Shown here in pieces: positions 8,632-16,751 of a stretch of 39,292 nt of DNA. Within the stretch, counting starts at the first letter, position 1; each line of letters starts with the position of its first letter. Source of the DNA: an uncultured Oscillospiraceae bacterium. Its GTDB lineage: Bacteria > Bacillota > Clostridia > Oscillospirales > Oscillospiraceae. The stretch is from positions 1 through 39,292 of the forward strand of contig CAJTUD010000022.1 of the NCBI GenBank assembly GCA_910579725.1. Direction: 5' to 3'. The notes below the pieces were generated by a model. It saw only the letters and a list, made by a program, of their open reading frames with translations, was not told the DNA's origin and made no database searches. The position numbers were made by a program, and so were the translations under genes.

Positions 8632-8657
8632 TTCCGCAAAAATTTCTTGATTTGCTA

Positions 8658-8686
8658 TTGACAACCGGCAGTACCCCGGTTATAAT
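8658..8686 (+). promoter_or_regulatory. Consensus sigma-A promoter for rplJL
   Basis: TTGACA at 8658-8663 and TATAAT at 8681-8686 are both perfect hexamers at the ideal 17-bp spacing. It makes rplJL an independent transcription unit from rplKA. Confidence 0.9.
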
Positions 8687-8691
8687 AAATG

Positions 8692-8815
8692 TCGCGTTCC
8701 AAAGACAGCAGGTGGGGCTTGCCCATAAATCCTGCCGAGGATTGCCGATCGTAATGATTAGCGCGGTCCTTGTGTTTTGACACAGGGGCCGTTTTCCGTT
8801 TCTTGAACGCGGATT
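8692..8815 (+). ncRNA. Ribosomal protein L10 leader
   Basis: Between promoter and rplJ the transcript carries hallmarks of the Firmicutes L10 leader: an AAAGACAGCAGGTG block at about 8700-8713 facing CCTGCCGAGGAT at about 8731-8742, then a GGTCCTTGTG/CACAGGGGCC hairpin around 8765-8790 followed by a T-rich stretch that could act as an attenuator. In the known system L10(L12)4 binds the kink-turn-like region and represses rplJL. Assignment rests on these consensus blocks; a covariance search was not run. Confidence 0.8.
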
Positions 8816-8875
8816 GTGTGCTGGCCGCAGCAAGCGGACAAGCGCAATCGAATTCTGATGGAGGTGAAAACAAGA

Positions 8876-9400
8876 ATGCCTAACGCAAAGGTTCGCAGCG
8901 AAAAGGAGGCCATTGTAGCCGATCTGACCCATAAGCTGCAGAACGCCGCCGCCGGTGTACTGGTGGATTACAAGGGCATCACTGTGGCTGAGGATACTGC
9001 TCTGCGCACCGAGCTGCGTAAGAACAATGTCGAATACGCCGTGGTGAAGAATACGCTGCTCCAGCGTGCCGTCAACAACTGCGGCATGAACGAGCTGGAC
9101 AATCTGCTCAGCGGTGCTACCGCCCTGGCAATCTGCAATGACGATCCTGTTGCCCCCGCTCGTGTGGTCAACGACTTCGCCAAGAAAATCGACGGTCATT
9201 TTGAGATCAAGGGCGGATTCATGGATGGCAAGCCTATGCCTCTCGACGAGGTCATGGCCCTGGCCGCCATTCCCCCGCTGCCTGTTTTGCAGGCTCAGGT
9301 CCTGGGTACAATGCTGGCTCCCATTTCCGGGCTGGCCTGTGTGCTCAAGCAGATTGCCGAGAAGCAGGGTGCGCCTGCCGAGGCTCCCGCCGCCGAATAA
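8876..9400 (+). CDS. rplJ: Ribosomal protein L10
   Basis: A 174-residue protein of normal length for L10, with the N-terminal rRNA-binding domain (SEKEAIVADLTHKLQNAAAG, then VVDYKGIT-like LVDYKGITV, and NNVEYAVVKNTLLQRA) and a C-terminal helix that anchors L12 dimers, ending in an Ala/Pro/Glu-rich tail. The ATG at 8876 follows GGAGGTG by 9 nt; an upstream in-frame ATG overlaps that ribosome-binding site and is less likely. It is autoregulated through the preceding leader and is followed by rplL. Confidence 0.96.
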   Translation: MPNAKVRSEKEAIVADLTHKLQNAAAGVLVDYKGITVAEDTALRTELRKNNVEYAVVKNTLLQRAVNNCGMNELDNLLSGATALAICNDDPVAPARVVNDFAKKIDGHFEIKGGFMDGKPMPLDEVMALAAIPPLPVLQAQVLGTMLAPISGLACVLKQIAEKQGAPAEAPAAE

Positions 9401-9459
9401 GCGGCCTGTTCCCCGCGATATTGAATATTTATTGAAAAATTATTAGGAGGTACCTAACA

Positions 9460-9834
9460 ATGGCTAGCGAGAAAGTTACCGCTATGATCGAGGAAGTGAA
9501 GGCTCTGACTGTTCTGGAGCTGAGCGAGCTGGTTCACGCTCTGGAGGAGGAGTTCGGTGTTTCTGCCGCCGCTATGGCTGCTCCCGCCGCTGGCGCTGCC
9601 GCTCCTGCCGCCGAGGAAAAGACTGAGTTTGATGTGGTCCTGACCGGCTTTGATGCCGCTGCCAAGATCAAGGTTATCAAGGTTGTCCGTGAGATCACCG
9701 GTTTGGGTCTGGCTGAAGCCAAGGCTGCGGTGGAGGGCACTCCCAAGGCCTTGAAGGAAGCTCTGAGCAAGGACGAAGCCGAGGAGATGAAGAAGAAGAT
9801 CGAAGAGGCCGGCGGTAAGGTTGAGCTGAAGTAA
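9460..9834 (+). CDS. rplL: Ribosomal protein L7/L12
   Basis: A 124-residue protein with the N-terminal dimerisation domain (about residues 1-33), an Ala/Pro-rich hinge (about 36-52) and the C-terminal factor-binding domain (KTEFDVVLTGFDAAAKIKVIK to the end). TTAGGAGGTACC precedes the ATG. L7/L12 multimers recruit translational GTPases. In most Firmicutes rpoB follows; here a terminator and an insertion-sequence remnant follow instead. Confidence 0.97.
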   Translation: MASEKVTAMIEEVKALTVLELSELVHALEEEFGVSAAAMAAPAAGAAAPAAEEKTEFDVVLTGFDAAAKIKVIKVVREITGLGLAEAKAAVEGTPKALKEALSKDEAEEMKKKIEEAGGKVELK

Positions 9835-9904
9835 GAGAAGATTTGTTAATATCGTCTGATTTAAGACGTGCATAAAATCTCTCGAATGATGACACCCTGA
9901 AAAA

Positions 9905-9935
9905 GGCTCGCAGCAAATCGCTGCGGGCCCTTTTT
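9905..9935 (+). terminator. Intrinsic terminator after rplL
   Basis: Arms 9905-9914 and 9920-9929 form a 10-bp GC-rich stem with one G-T pair and a 5-nt loop, followed by T5 at 9931-9935. It ends the rplJL transcript. Confidence 0.9.
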
Positions 9936-10025
9936 GTACCCCTACACTTCCCCGATTTTCTCTCTTTCTGGGGAACCTACGGCGGAAAAGTTGCAAAAGC
10001 AGATTTTTTCAGCCTTTAAAATGAT

Positions 10026-10360
10026 GTGGAAAGCTGCCATCTCTCGGCAGACAAAATGACAAAATCCGAGGACAATAGATTCGTTTTATTTCAGAGCAAG
10101 CCCCAGCGCGGGAAAGAAGTTCATTCCTTACGCAAAGAAACCATTGAACGAATCTTTGCAGATGCGAAAGAAACGCATGGTATGCGCTGCACGTTCCACC
10201 GCAGCCTGGCTCGAGTCATTCTTGGGTGCGTCTTAAATTTTCTGCTATGAATCTCAAAAAGCCGCCTCTTTTAATCTTCCGGATTCCTTCTCTTCTTCCT
10301 TGCTGCATCTGCGGCGGCCTTCCTTATACTTCACAAATTTACACTTCTTTGACAGACTAA
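10026..10360 (+). pseudogene. IS1182-type DDE transposase C-terminal remnant, frameshifted
   Basis: The frame from 10026 encodes QRGKEVHSLRKETIERIFAD followed by AKETHGMRCTFHRSLARV, the conserved C-terminal block of IS1182-family transposases, including the catalytic-region Glu of RKETIER. At about 10216-10223 one nucleotide is missing: the family sequence WVRLKFSAMNLKK resumes in the next frame from 10223 and ends at a TAA at 10358-10360. The N-terminal three quarters of the transposase is absent. This is a dead fragment, lying at the point where the usual rplL-rpoB linkage is broken. Confidence 0.82.
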
Positions 10361-10363
10361 TAA

Positions 10364-10390
10364 GCCTGTGAGACGGAGTGTCTCACAGGC
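10364..10390. repeat. 11-bp perfect hairpin at the end of the IS1182 remnant
   Basis: Arms 10364-10374 and 10380-10390 (GCCTGTGAGAC and its complement) enclose a 5-nt loop, starting 3 nt after the remnant stop codon. No U-tract follows on either strand. It may be the element's own 3' hairpin or a terminator for ridA. Confidence 0.6.
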
Positions 10391-10506
10391 TCTCGTTATG
10401 TATGACGCTGTTCCGCCGCCATTTTTCCTCCATGGAGCAATTTTGAAAAAGCAGCGGTTTACGCATCCGTCAAGGTTTCTTCAATCATTCTCTTCCAGGA
10501 AAAAGA

Positions 10507-10884
10507 TCACCGCATTGCGATGGCCTCGATCTCCACCAGCGCGTCCTTGGGCAGCCTGGCCACCTCCACTGCGCTGCGGGCCGGCGGCTCGCAGGGGAAA
10601 AACTCGGCATACACCTCGTTCATGGCGGTAAAATCATTCATATTCTTCAGAAACACGGTGGTCTTGATTACATTCTCCAGTCCCAGTCCCGCCTGCGCCA
10701 GTACAGCCCTGACGTTTTCCAGAGACTGCCGGGTCTGCCCGGCGATGCCTCCTTCGGCAAAAGCGCCGGTGGATACGTCGATGGGCAGCTGTCCGGAGGT
10801 AATCACAATACCGCCTCCGTCCACACCTTGGGAATAAGGTCCAATGGCCGCCGGAGCGGCGTCTGTGGCAATTATTTTTTTCAT
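10507..10884 (-). CDS. ridA: RidA family enamine/imine deaminase
   Basis: A 125-residue protein, the normal length for RidA (YjgF/YER057c/UK114). These cytosolic trimers hydrolyse reactive 2-aminoacrylate and related enamines from PLP enzymes. Signatures are PAAIGPYSQG near the N-terminus, TSGQLPID, and the C-terminal PARSAVEVARLPKDALVEIE containing the substrate-binding Arg and Glu. The ATG at 10884 follows AAGGAGGATTCTCCCT. It is apparently monocistronic. A D-cysteine desulfhydrase-like PLP enzyme elsewhere in the window could generate substrates, but that link is only suggestive. Confidence 0.94.
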   Translation of the reverse strand: MKKIIATDAAPAAIGPYSQGVDGGGIVITSGQLPIDVSTGAFAEGGIAGQTRQSLENVRAVLAQAGLGLENVIKTTVFLKNMNDFTAMNEVYAEFFPCEPPARSAVEVARLPKDALVEIEAIAMR

Positions 10885-10980
10885 AGGGAGAATCCTCCTT
10901 CCTGATAGTACTTTTATTTTACCAGCATTCTCCTAAAAGTCAATCAATACGTCACAAAATCCAGCAAACTCCGGCGGAGG

Positions 10981-11018
10981 AAAGGGAACGCAGCGGCCAG
11001 AGGCCGCCGCGTTCCCTT
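10981..11018 (-). terminator. Hairpin downstream of the PfkB kinase
   Basis: AAGGGAACGC at 10982-10991 pairs with GCGTTCCCTT at 11009-11018, with an inner CGGCC/GGCCG stem. It lies 20 nt beyond the kinase stop codon. The U-tract is weak. Confidence 0.65.
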
Positions 11019-11037
11019 CTATCATTTCTCAAATAGA

Positions 11038-11922
11038 TCAGCTGTAAAACTCCCGGAGATATGCCTCTACATCGGCCCGCGTTCCCCGGAACACCCCCGG
11101 CGTCTCCATCTTCAGGGAAACACAGGCGGTGGCGTACCGCAGCGCCTCCTTCATTCCTGCACCGGTCATCCGCATGGCCAGATAAGAACCGAAGGTGGTA
11201 TCCCCCCGGCCGGTTCGGCCGGAGAGATTTCGCGCCTTCACCGGACAGGTAAACATCTCCTTTCCATCATAAGCCAGCATCTCCGTATTGTGGGAAATCA
11301 AAATTTCCTTCGCACCCCAGTCATAGAGCCGTCTGGCAGCCTCCGTCCGGTCCGTCAGGCCGGTCAGAATCTCCGCCTCCGCCGCATCGGTCTTCAGGAA
11401 ATCCATATAGGGCAGGTATTTTTCCTTTTCCGCCCAGTCATGGAAACAGAGCTTTCCCGCCTCATTATGCCGGAGGAATCCCTGCGCATCGGCGGAAACC
11501 AGTCCCTTCCCGTGGAGGAACTCCATGAGTTCATTGGGAAAATCTCCATACAGCAGTCCTGCCAGATGGTAGAGCTTGCAGTCCACATCCGGAATCTCCT
11601 CCGGGCGGATGGGCCCGGACTGTGCAGGGCAGCTGGCGTCCCGCCGCTCCCGGTCAGGGGTGAAGTAGACGTTTTTCATCAGGGTGGTTTTCTCCGACGG
11701 CAGCAGGGCGATATCCTCCGGGGCCATGTGGAAGCCCTCGATAATATCTCCGTCTTCGGGAGAGATTTTTACAGAAGCGAAGACTTTTGCCCCCGCTGCC
11801 AGGGCGGCGGGGGTGCAGAATGTCACCGCGCCGCCGGTGGAGCGGTCCTCCGCGCCGGTGTAGTCGATATTCAGATCCCGCGTGGCAGGACCTACTATCA
11901 TAAGGTCATAAATCTTACGCAT
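11038..11922 (-). CDS. PfkB-family carbohydrate/nucleoside kinase
   Basis: A 294-residue member of the PfkB (ribokinase-like) family. The N-terminal strand MIVGPATRDLN and the STGGAVTF glycine pair form the substrate-binding face; the C-terminal GRTGRGDTTFGSYLA (about residues 238-252) is PfkB signature 2 with the catalytic base Asp. The normal GAGD is GRGD here, a small deviation at the anion hole. The substrate is unknown: it lacks the fruktokinase, ribokinase or adenosine kinase hallmarks I know. It stands alone between ridA and hppA, each separated by hairpins. Confidence 0.85.
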   Translation of the reverse strand: MRKIYDLMIVGPATRDLNIDYTGAEDRSTGGAVTFCTPAALAAGAKVFASVKISPEDGDIIEGFHMAPEDIALLPSEKTTLMKNVYFTPDRERRDASCPAQSGPIRPEEIPDVDCKLYHLAGLLYGDFPNELMEFLHGKGLVSADAQGFLRHNEAGKLCFHDWAEKEKYLPYMDFLKTDAAEAEILTGLTDRTEAARRLYDWGAKEILISHNTEMLAYDGKEMFTCPVKARNLSGRTGRGDTTFGSYLAMRMTGAGMKEALRYATACVSLKMETPGVFRGTRADVEAYLREFYS

Positions 11923-12039
11923 AGATACCTCTTTCTTTTCTATCTTTTAGATTTTCGCCTCGCCTGTGGGCCGGCCTTCGGCTGGTCATACCGCCAAAAG
12001 CGCAGCCGGAGGCGGCCCCGCGAGGGAGAAGAATGTCCC

Positions 12040-12068
12040 TATGCCCGCCCCAGAAGGAGGCGGGCATA
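12040..12068 (-). terminator. Hairpin downstream of hppA
   Basis: Perfect 10-bp arms TATGCCCGCC (12040-12049) and GGCGGGCATA (12059-12068) with a 9-nt loop lie just past the pyrophosphatase stop codon. No strong U-tract follows on the minus strand, so termination is probable but not certain. Confidence 0.55.
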
Positions 12069-12081
12069 GAACATGCTCCAA

Positions 12082-14193
12082 CTACCCGAACACGTGGAAA
12101 TTTACAACCACGGTAGCAAAAACAATAGAGACCATGCTCAGCAGCTTGATCAGGATATTGATGGCAGGACCGGAAGTATCTTTGAAAGGATCACCGATGG
12201 TGTCTCCCACAATGGCGGACTTGTCATTTTTGCTTCCCTTTCCGCCGTAATGGCCGGATTCCACATACTTCTTCGCGTTGTCCCAGCTGCCGCCGGAGTT
12301 GGACATGAAAACCGCCAGCAGAAATCCGGAGGCTGTGGCCCCGCACAGCAAGCCGATAACTCCTGCAGGACCCAGCAGCAATCCGCCTGCGATTGGTACG
12401 CCTACGGCAATGAGGGTGGGTACCACCATCTCCTTGAGGCTGGCTCTGGTGCACAGGTCCACGCACCGGGCAAAATCCGCGTCCTTGGTTCCCTCGATGA
12501 TACCGGGGATCTCCTTGAACTGCCGCCGGACCTCCAGCACCACGCTGTGGGCCGCCTTGCCCACGCTGCCCATGGTAATGGCCGCGAAGATGAAGGCCAA
12601 GCAGGCTCCCACAAAGATGCCCACCAGCACTACCGGGTTCATTACGCTCATATCCAGTGCCATTTCCGGAGCCAAAGACTCCACCTTCTCCACATAGGAG
12701 GCAATAAGCGCCAGTGCCGTCAGCGCTGCGGATCCGATGGCAAAGCCCTTACCTGTGGCGGCGGTGGTGTTGCCCAGGGAATCCAGCGCGTCGGTGCGCT
12801 CCCGGACGACAGGGTCCAGGCCGCTCATCTGAGCAATGCCCCCGGCGTTGTCGGCTACAGGTCCGTAGGCGTCAGTGGCCAGGGTGATGCCCAGGGTAGA
12901 CAGCATGCCCACCGCCGCCAGAGCGATACCATACAGGCCCATGGCGTTCCGGGCCCCATCTTCAAGTCCCAGTCCGGAGACGTAGTAGGCAATGAGGATG
13001 CATCCGCTGACCGTCAGCACCGGCAGCATGGTGGAGCGCATGCCCAGACTCAGGCCGTCAATGACCAGGGTGGCGGTACCGGTAACGGAGGAGGCCGCCA
13101 GATTCTGGGTGGGAACGTAGGTGTCGGAGGTGTAGTACTCGGTGAATCGGCCGATGAGCACTCCGGAGAACAATCCGGCCAGAATGGCCACATACAGGCC
13201 GATGTAGCTGCTGCCCAGCAGGAACCAGACAATGGGGAAAGCAGCCACCGCAATAATGGCGGCGGAAGTGTTGGTGCCCCGGCGCAGGGCCTTCAGCAAG
13301 GTCATCTGATCGGTGGACTCGCCAGTGCGGACCAGCAGGGATCCGGCAACCGAGGCAACCACTCCCACCGCCGCAATCAGCAGAGGCACTGCGAAGGCGC
13401 TCAGGTCGTCCACAGAATCAATGTACCCGAAGGCAATGACGCCCAGAGAGCAGGAGGAGATGAGCGAGCCCACATAGGACTCGTACAGGTCCGCTCCCAT
13501 TCCGGCCACGTCGCCTACGTTGTCGCCCACGTTGTCGGCAATGGCGGCGGGGTTCCGGGGATCATCCTCGGGGATGCCGGCCTCCACCTTGCCCACCAGA
13601 TCCGCGCCCACGTCGGCAGCCTTGGTGAAGATGCCTCCGCCCACACGGGCAAACAGAGCCATGGAGCTGGCGCCCATGCCGAAAGTCAGCATGGCAGCGG
13701 TGATGTCATTGAGCGGCAGATGGAAAACGTACTTGAGCAGTATGTACCAGCAGGAAATATCCAGCAGGCCCAGTCCCACCACCGTGAAGCCCATGACCGT
13801 TCCCGCGGAGAAGGCCACCTTCAGTCCGGAGTTCAGGCTCTCCCGGCAGGCATTGGCAGTGCGGGCGTTGGAGGCGGTGGCGATTTTCATGCCTACGAAA
13901 CCGCTCAGTCCCGAGAAGAAGCCGCCGGTAATGAAGGCAAAGGGAACAAACCAGGTCAGAAATTGCAGCGCCGCCATGACGCACAGGATTGCGAACATGC
14001 ATACAAAGAACACCAGGACCACGCTGTACTGCCGCCTGAGGTATGCGTTGGCCCCCTGACGGATGAAGGAAGCGATTTTCTTCATCTGGTCGGTGCCCTC
14101 CGAATAAGAAAGTGCGCGTTTTGCCATAAAAACGGCAAACAACAGTGCGCAGACGGAGCCCAGGGCAGAAAAAATGATAAAATACTGATTCAT
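12082..14193 (-). CDS. hppA: K+-dependent membrane-bound proton/sodium-translocating pyrophosphatase
   Basis: A 703-residue integral membrane protein with about 16 transmembrane helices, standard for the M-PPase family, which hydrolyses cytosolic pyrophosphate to pump H+ and/or Na+. Visible active-site motifs are DVGADLVGKVEAGIPEDDPRN, DNVGDNVGDVAGMGADLYE (about residues 220-240) and the C-terminal KKYVESG/GDTIGDPFKDTSGPA. The GNTTAATGKG motif has Ala where K+-independent enzymes have Lys, so it should be K+-dependent; many such enzymes in Clostridia pump Na+. RBS AAGGAG is 7 nt before the ATG. It lies downstream of mgtC, separated by two hairpins. Confidence 0.96.
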   Translation of the reverse strand: MNQYFIIFSALGSVCALLFAVFMAKRALSYSEGTDQMKKIASFIRQGANAYLRRQYSVVLVFFVCMFAILCVMAALQFLTWFVPFAFITGGFFSGLSGFVGMKIATASNARTANACRESLNSGLKVAFSAGTVMGFTVVGLGLLDISCWYILLKYVFHLPLNDITAAMLTFGMGASSMALFARVGGGIFTKAADVGADLVGKVEAGIPEDDPRNPAAIADNVGDNVGDVAGMGADLYESYVGSLISSCSLGVIAFGYIDSVDDLSAFAVPLLIAAVGVVASVAGSLLVRTGESTDQMTLLKALRRGTNTSAAIIAVAAFPIVWFLLGSSYIGLYVAILAGLFSGVLIGRFTEYYTSDTYVPTQNLAASSVTGTATLVIDGLSLGMRSTMLPVLTVSGCILIAYYVSGLGLEDGARNAMGLYGIALAAVGMLSTLGITLATDAYGPVADNAGGIAQMSGLDPVVRERTDALDSLGNTTAATGKGFAIGSAALTALALIASYVEKVESLAPEMALDMSVMNPVVLVGIFVGACLAFIFAAITMGSVGKAAHSVVLEVRRQFKEIPGIIEGTKDADFARCVDLCTRASLKEMVVPTLIAVGVPIAGGLLLGPAGVIGLLCGATASGFLLAVFMSNSGGSWDNAKKYVESGHYGGKGSKNDKSAIVGDTIGDPFKDTSGPAINILIKLLSMVSIVFATVVVNFHVFG

Positions 14194-14229
14194 AGCTTTT
14201 CTCCTTTTCCCTTTATTGATCTATTGCCA

Positions 14230-14253
14230 CCCTCCGGTTGCGCACCCGGAGGG
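14230..14253. repeat. Short GC-rich hairpin between mgtC and hppA
   Basis: CCCTCCGG at 14230-14237 pairs with CCGGAGGG at 14246-14253. It may be a terminator or a processing site. No U-tract is seen. Confidence 0.45.
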
Positions 14254-14285
14254 GCTGATCCGATCAGTCATCAGGCTCTTGTTGT

Positions 14286-14334
14286 TTTGAACCACTGACG
14301 GAGGAGCTTTTCAGCCTCCAGTCAGTGGTTCAAA
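14286..14334. repeat. 19-bp near-perfect inverted repeat between mgtC and hppA
   Basis: TTTGAACCACTGACGGAGG (14286-14304) pairs with its complement at 14315-14334 with a single bulged base and a 10-nt loop. It lies 18 nt past the mgtC stop on the minus strand. There is no U-tract on either strand, so it is not a textbook terminator. Confidence 0.7.
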
Positions 14335-14351
14335 GGGAATTTGCGTCCGGA

Positions 14352-15080
14352 TCAGATCCGGCTCCTGTCAGATGTGACAGAGTTGGTATGGGGATCTGCG
14401 CTGAGGTCGGAAATAAACTTATGGAGCCGCTCGTCAGAGTGGCGGCCGCCGAAATCCGCCTTGAAGCGGATCTTGAACCCGGCTTTCACCTCGTCCACAT
14501 GAATGCTGTTGACCAGAGCGTCTACCGCCCCCGCCAGGGTATGGATCAGCTCAAGAGTTCCCGCCACATCCGCGCAAGTCACGGAAAAAATGTATAAAGA
14601 ATACCGGTTATGGACAATCTTCTTTTGCAGCCACTCGAAGACAATCAGCGTCACCAGAATGCAGACGCCGCCCACTACCGCCACCATATAGTACCCGCCG
14701 CCTACGGCAACGCCAAGGCAGCCTGTGGCCCAGATGCTTGCGGCGGTGGTGAGGCCCTTGATGCTGGGCCCCTCCCGCATGATGGTGCCCGCGCCCAGAA
14801 AGCCCAGTCCGGTGATAACCTGCGCACTCAGGCGGGCAGGGTCAGGGGTGGCGCCGTAGGGGCGGTACTGCCAGAAAATCAGCTGGCTGGTGGTCATCAC
14901 CGCGCAGGCGCCCAGGGCAACCAGCATATGGGTGCGCATACCGGCGGGGCGGTGGGTATACTCCCGCTCCGTACCGATGACCGCGCCGATCAGCATGGCC
15001 AGCATCATCCGCAGGCCGATGTCCAGAGGCCCCAGGGCCAGTCCGGATACGTCCACTACCGCTACAGGTGTTGATACCAT
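14352..15080 (-). CDS. MgtC/SapB family membrane protein
   Basis: A 242-residue protein with an N-terminal MgtC domain of four or five membrane segments (about residues 15-145) carrying the family hallmarks IGTEREYTHRPAGMRTHMLVA and GLGFLGAGTIM, and a C-terminal ACT-like soluble domain (about 155-235; YSLYIFSVTCADVAGTLELI). The ATG at 15080 follows GGGAGGT; the alternative TTG at 15098 falls inside that ribosome-binding site. The family is linked to Mg2+ limitation and ATP-synthase control in pathogens; in Clostridia the role is unclear. It begins 37 nt after the phosphoglycerate mutase stop, so co-transcription is likely. Confidence 0.9.
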   Translation of the reverse strand: MVSTPVAVVDVSGLALGPLDIGLRMMLAMLIGAVIGTEREYTHRPAGMRTHMLVALGACAVMTTSQLIFWQYRPYGATPDPARLSAQVITGLGFLGAGTIMREGPSIKGLTTAASIWATGCLGVAVGGGYYMVAVVGGVCILVTLIVFEWLQKKIVHNRYSLYIFSVTCADVAGTLELIHTLAGAVDALVNSIHVDEVKAGFKIRFKADFGGRHSDERLHKFISDLSADPHTNSVTSDRSRI

Positions 15081-15117
15081 GGTTGCTTTACCTCCCAAAG
15101 GTCAATTGCCGGAACCA

Positions 15118-16680
15118 TCACAGGGTATACTGGGTCCCTTTGCCCTGCGTCATGCATGCATAGGCCTTCTGGACCTTGGCGTAGTTTCCGTCACGATCCA
15201 GAGCGAAGCCACGGCCCACACCGTCCACAATCCGGCCCCGGCCCAACTGCTCCAGCCGCTTCTCCAGCTGCCTGAGCATGGCAGGAGCGGAACCCGGCTC
15301 GGTGCTGCGCCCGTCGAAGATGATGTGGAGATCAATTTCCTCCACGCCTTCCGCCATTTCCACCAGCATCAGGGGATAATCAATACACCCGTGGCTGGAT
15401 TTCTCCGTCAGATAGCTGAGCAGGTGCAGCGGCTTGTGATTCTCCCGGGCGTTGGCAACAGCCTGCAAAAACACAGGGTTGGTCTTGAAAGAGCCGTCCC
15501 GGATGGCAGAGTCCATCCGCACGTCATCCTGCGCCACCACCCGGCCCGCGCCCAGATTGGAGTGACCGGCCTCGGAGTTGCCGGGCTTCCCAGCCTGAAG
15601 TCCCACATCCTCTCCGGAGGCCTGAAGTCTGCTGTTGGGATATTTCTCCAGCAGAGCGTCCCAGGCGGGCGTGCTGGCGGAGAAGATGGCGTCCTTGTCG
15701 TCGCCGGTTCCATACCCCCACCCATCGAGAATAACGAGCATCATTTTCTTGTTGGTGAAGTCCGCCGTCTCGATGAGAGTTTCCCCCGTCATTTCCTGCG
15801 GCTTCTCCAATCCCAGCACGCCCAGCACTGTGGGGGCCACGTCTCCCAGTCTGCCGTCCCGGAGCGCTACCGTCCGCCCCTGAGGGTCCAGAACGATGAA
15901 GGGCACCAGATTGGTGGTATGGGCCACGTGGGGCTTGCCTTCCTTATTGTATAATGTTTCGATGTTGCCATGGTCGGCGGTGACGGCCACTACATAGCCA
16001 CGCTCTTTGGCATACTCCGCCACCTGGCCCACATACTGGCTGACGGTGGCGGCGGCGGCAAGCTTGGCCTGGGAATTGGCGGTGTGGCCGATAACGTCAC
16101 CGTTGGCGAAGTTGGTGAGAATGAAGTCATAGCCGCTGTCCACGGCCCCCTTCACCTTCTCCGCCACCTCCGGCAGACTCAGCTCCGGCTTCTGGTCAAA
16201 GGGAATCCCCTTGGGAGAGGGTACGCATACGTCGTCTTCCCCGGGGAAGGGTTGGTTGTACCCACCGTTGAAAAAGAAGGTCACATGGGCGTACTTTTCC
16301 GACTCGGCGCAGTGGAACTGCCTGAGTCCCGCCTCGCTGAGCACTTGGGCCAAAGGCTTCTGCACCTTCTCAGGGGCGAAGGCGATGGGCAGGTTTTTGA
16401 ATTTCTCATGATACATGGTCATGATAACAAAGCTGAGGTCCTTCATATAGTCCCGCTCAAAGTGCTTGAAATCCGGGTCCACGAAGGCGTCCGTCAGTTC
16501 GATCTCCCGCTCTCCTCTGCGGCAGCAGAAGACCACCTGATCCCCGTTTTGAATCTTGCCCACGGGGACGCCCTGTTCGTCCGTCAGAGCCAGAGGCTCC
16601 AGATAATAGTCGGTCTGACCGGCCTCGTAAGCGGCCTCCACGGCCCTGGCCAGGGCCTCGCCGCCAATTGTGCTGCTCAT
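15118..16680 (-). CDS. Circularly permuted cofactor-independent phosphoglycerate mutase
   Basis: One 520-residue frame holds all of iPGM, but in swapped order. Residues 4-305 correspond to the normal second half: GGEALARAVEAAYEAGQTD, Arg55/Arg58, Lys129 in EKYAHVTFFFNGG, NFANGDVIGHT (Asp195, His199), TADHGN (Asp236, His237), HVAHTTN (His254), EMTG. A short linker (about 304-312) joins the normal first half: ILDGWGYG (Asp319), GNSEAGH (catalytic Ser369), His430, FDGRS (Arg458), Arg490 and Arg496, ending at VQKAYACMTQGKG, which in ordinary iPGM directly precedes the sequence that opens this protein. The new termini thus fall inside the transferase domain. The residue after Arg458, Asp in classical enzymes, is Ser. 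The start is ATG with AAGGAG 8 nt upstream. It probably interconverts 3- and 2-phosphoglycerate, but altered specificity is possible. Confidence 0.9.
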   Translation of the reverse strand: MSSTIGGEALARAVEAAYEAGQTDYYLEPLALTDEQGVPVGKIQNGDQVVFCCRRGEREIELTDAFVDPDFKHFERDYMKDLSFVIMTMYHEKFKNLPIAFAPEKVQKPLAQVLSEAGLRQFHCAESEKYAHVTFFFNGGYNQPFPGEDDVCVPSPKGIPFDQKPELSLPEVAEKVKGAVDSGYDFILTNFANGDVIGHTANSQAKLAAAATVSQYVGQVAEYAKERGYVVAVTADHGNIETLYNKEGKPHVAHTTNLVPFIVLDPQGRTVALRDGRLGDVAPTVLGVLGLEKPQEMTGETLIETADFTNKKMMLVILDGWGYGTGDDKDAIFSASTPAWDALLEKYPNSRLQASGEDVGLQAGKPGNSEAGHSNLGAGRVVAQDDVRMDSAIRDGSFKTNPVFLQAVANARENHKPLHLLSYLTEKSSHGCIDYPLMLVEMAEGVEEIDLHIIFDGRSTEPGSAPAMLRQLEKRLEQLGRGRIVDGVGRGFALDRDGNYAKVQKAYACMTQGKGTQYTL

Positions 16681-16751
16681 AGAAATATCTCCTTTTCGCC
16701 GCCGGGGCGGCATCATAAATTTGTGTTGCGGCCGCCGGCCTGTTCCGCCGG

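Noticed and set aside
12073..14298. A 741-codon plus-strand frame opposite hppA
   Set aside because: It is antisense to a fully recognisable membrane pyrophosphatase and encodes low-complexity Gln/His/Gly-rich sequence.
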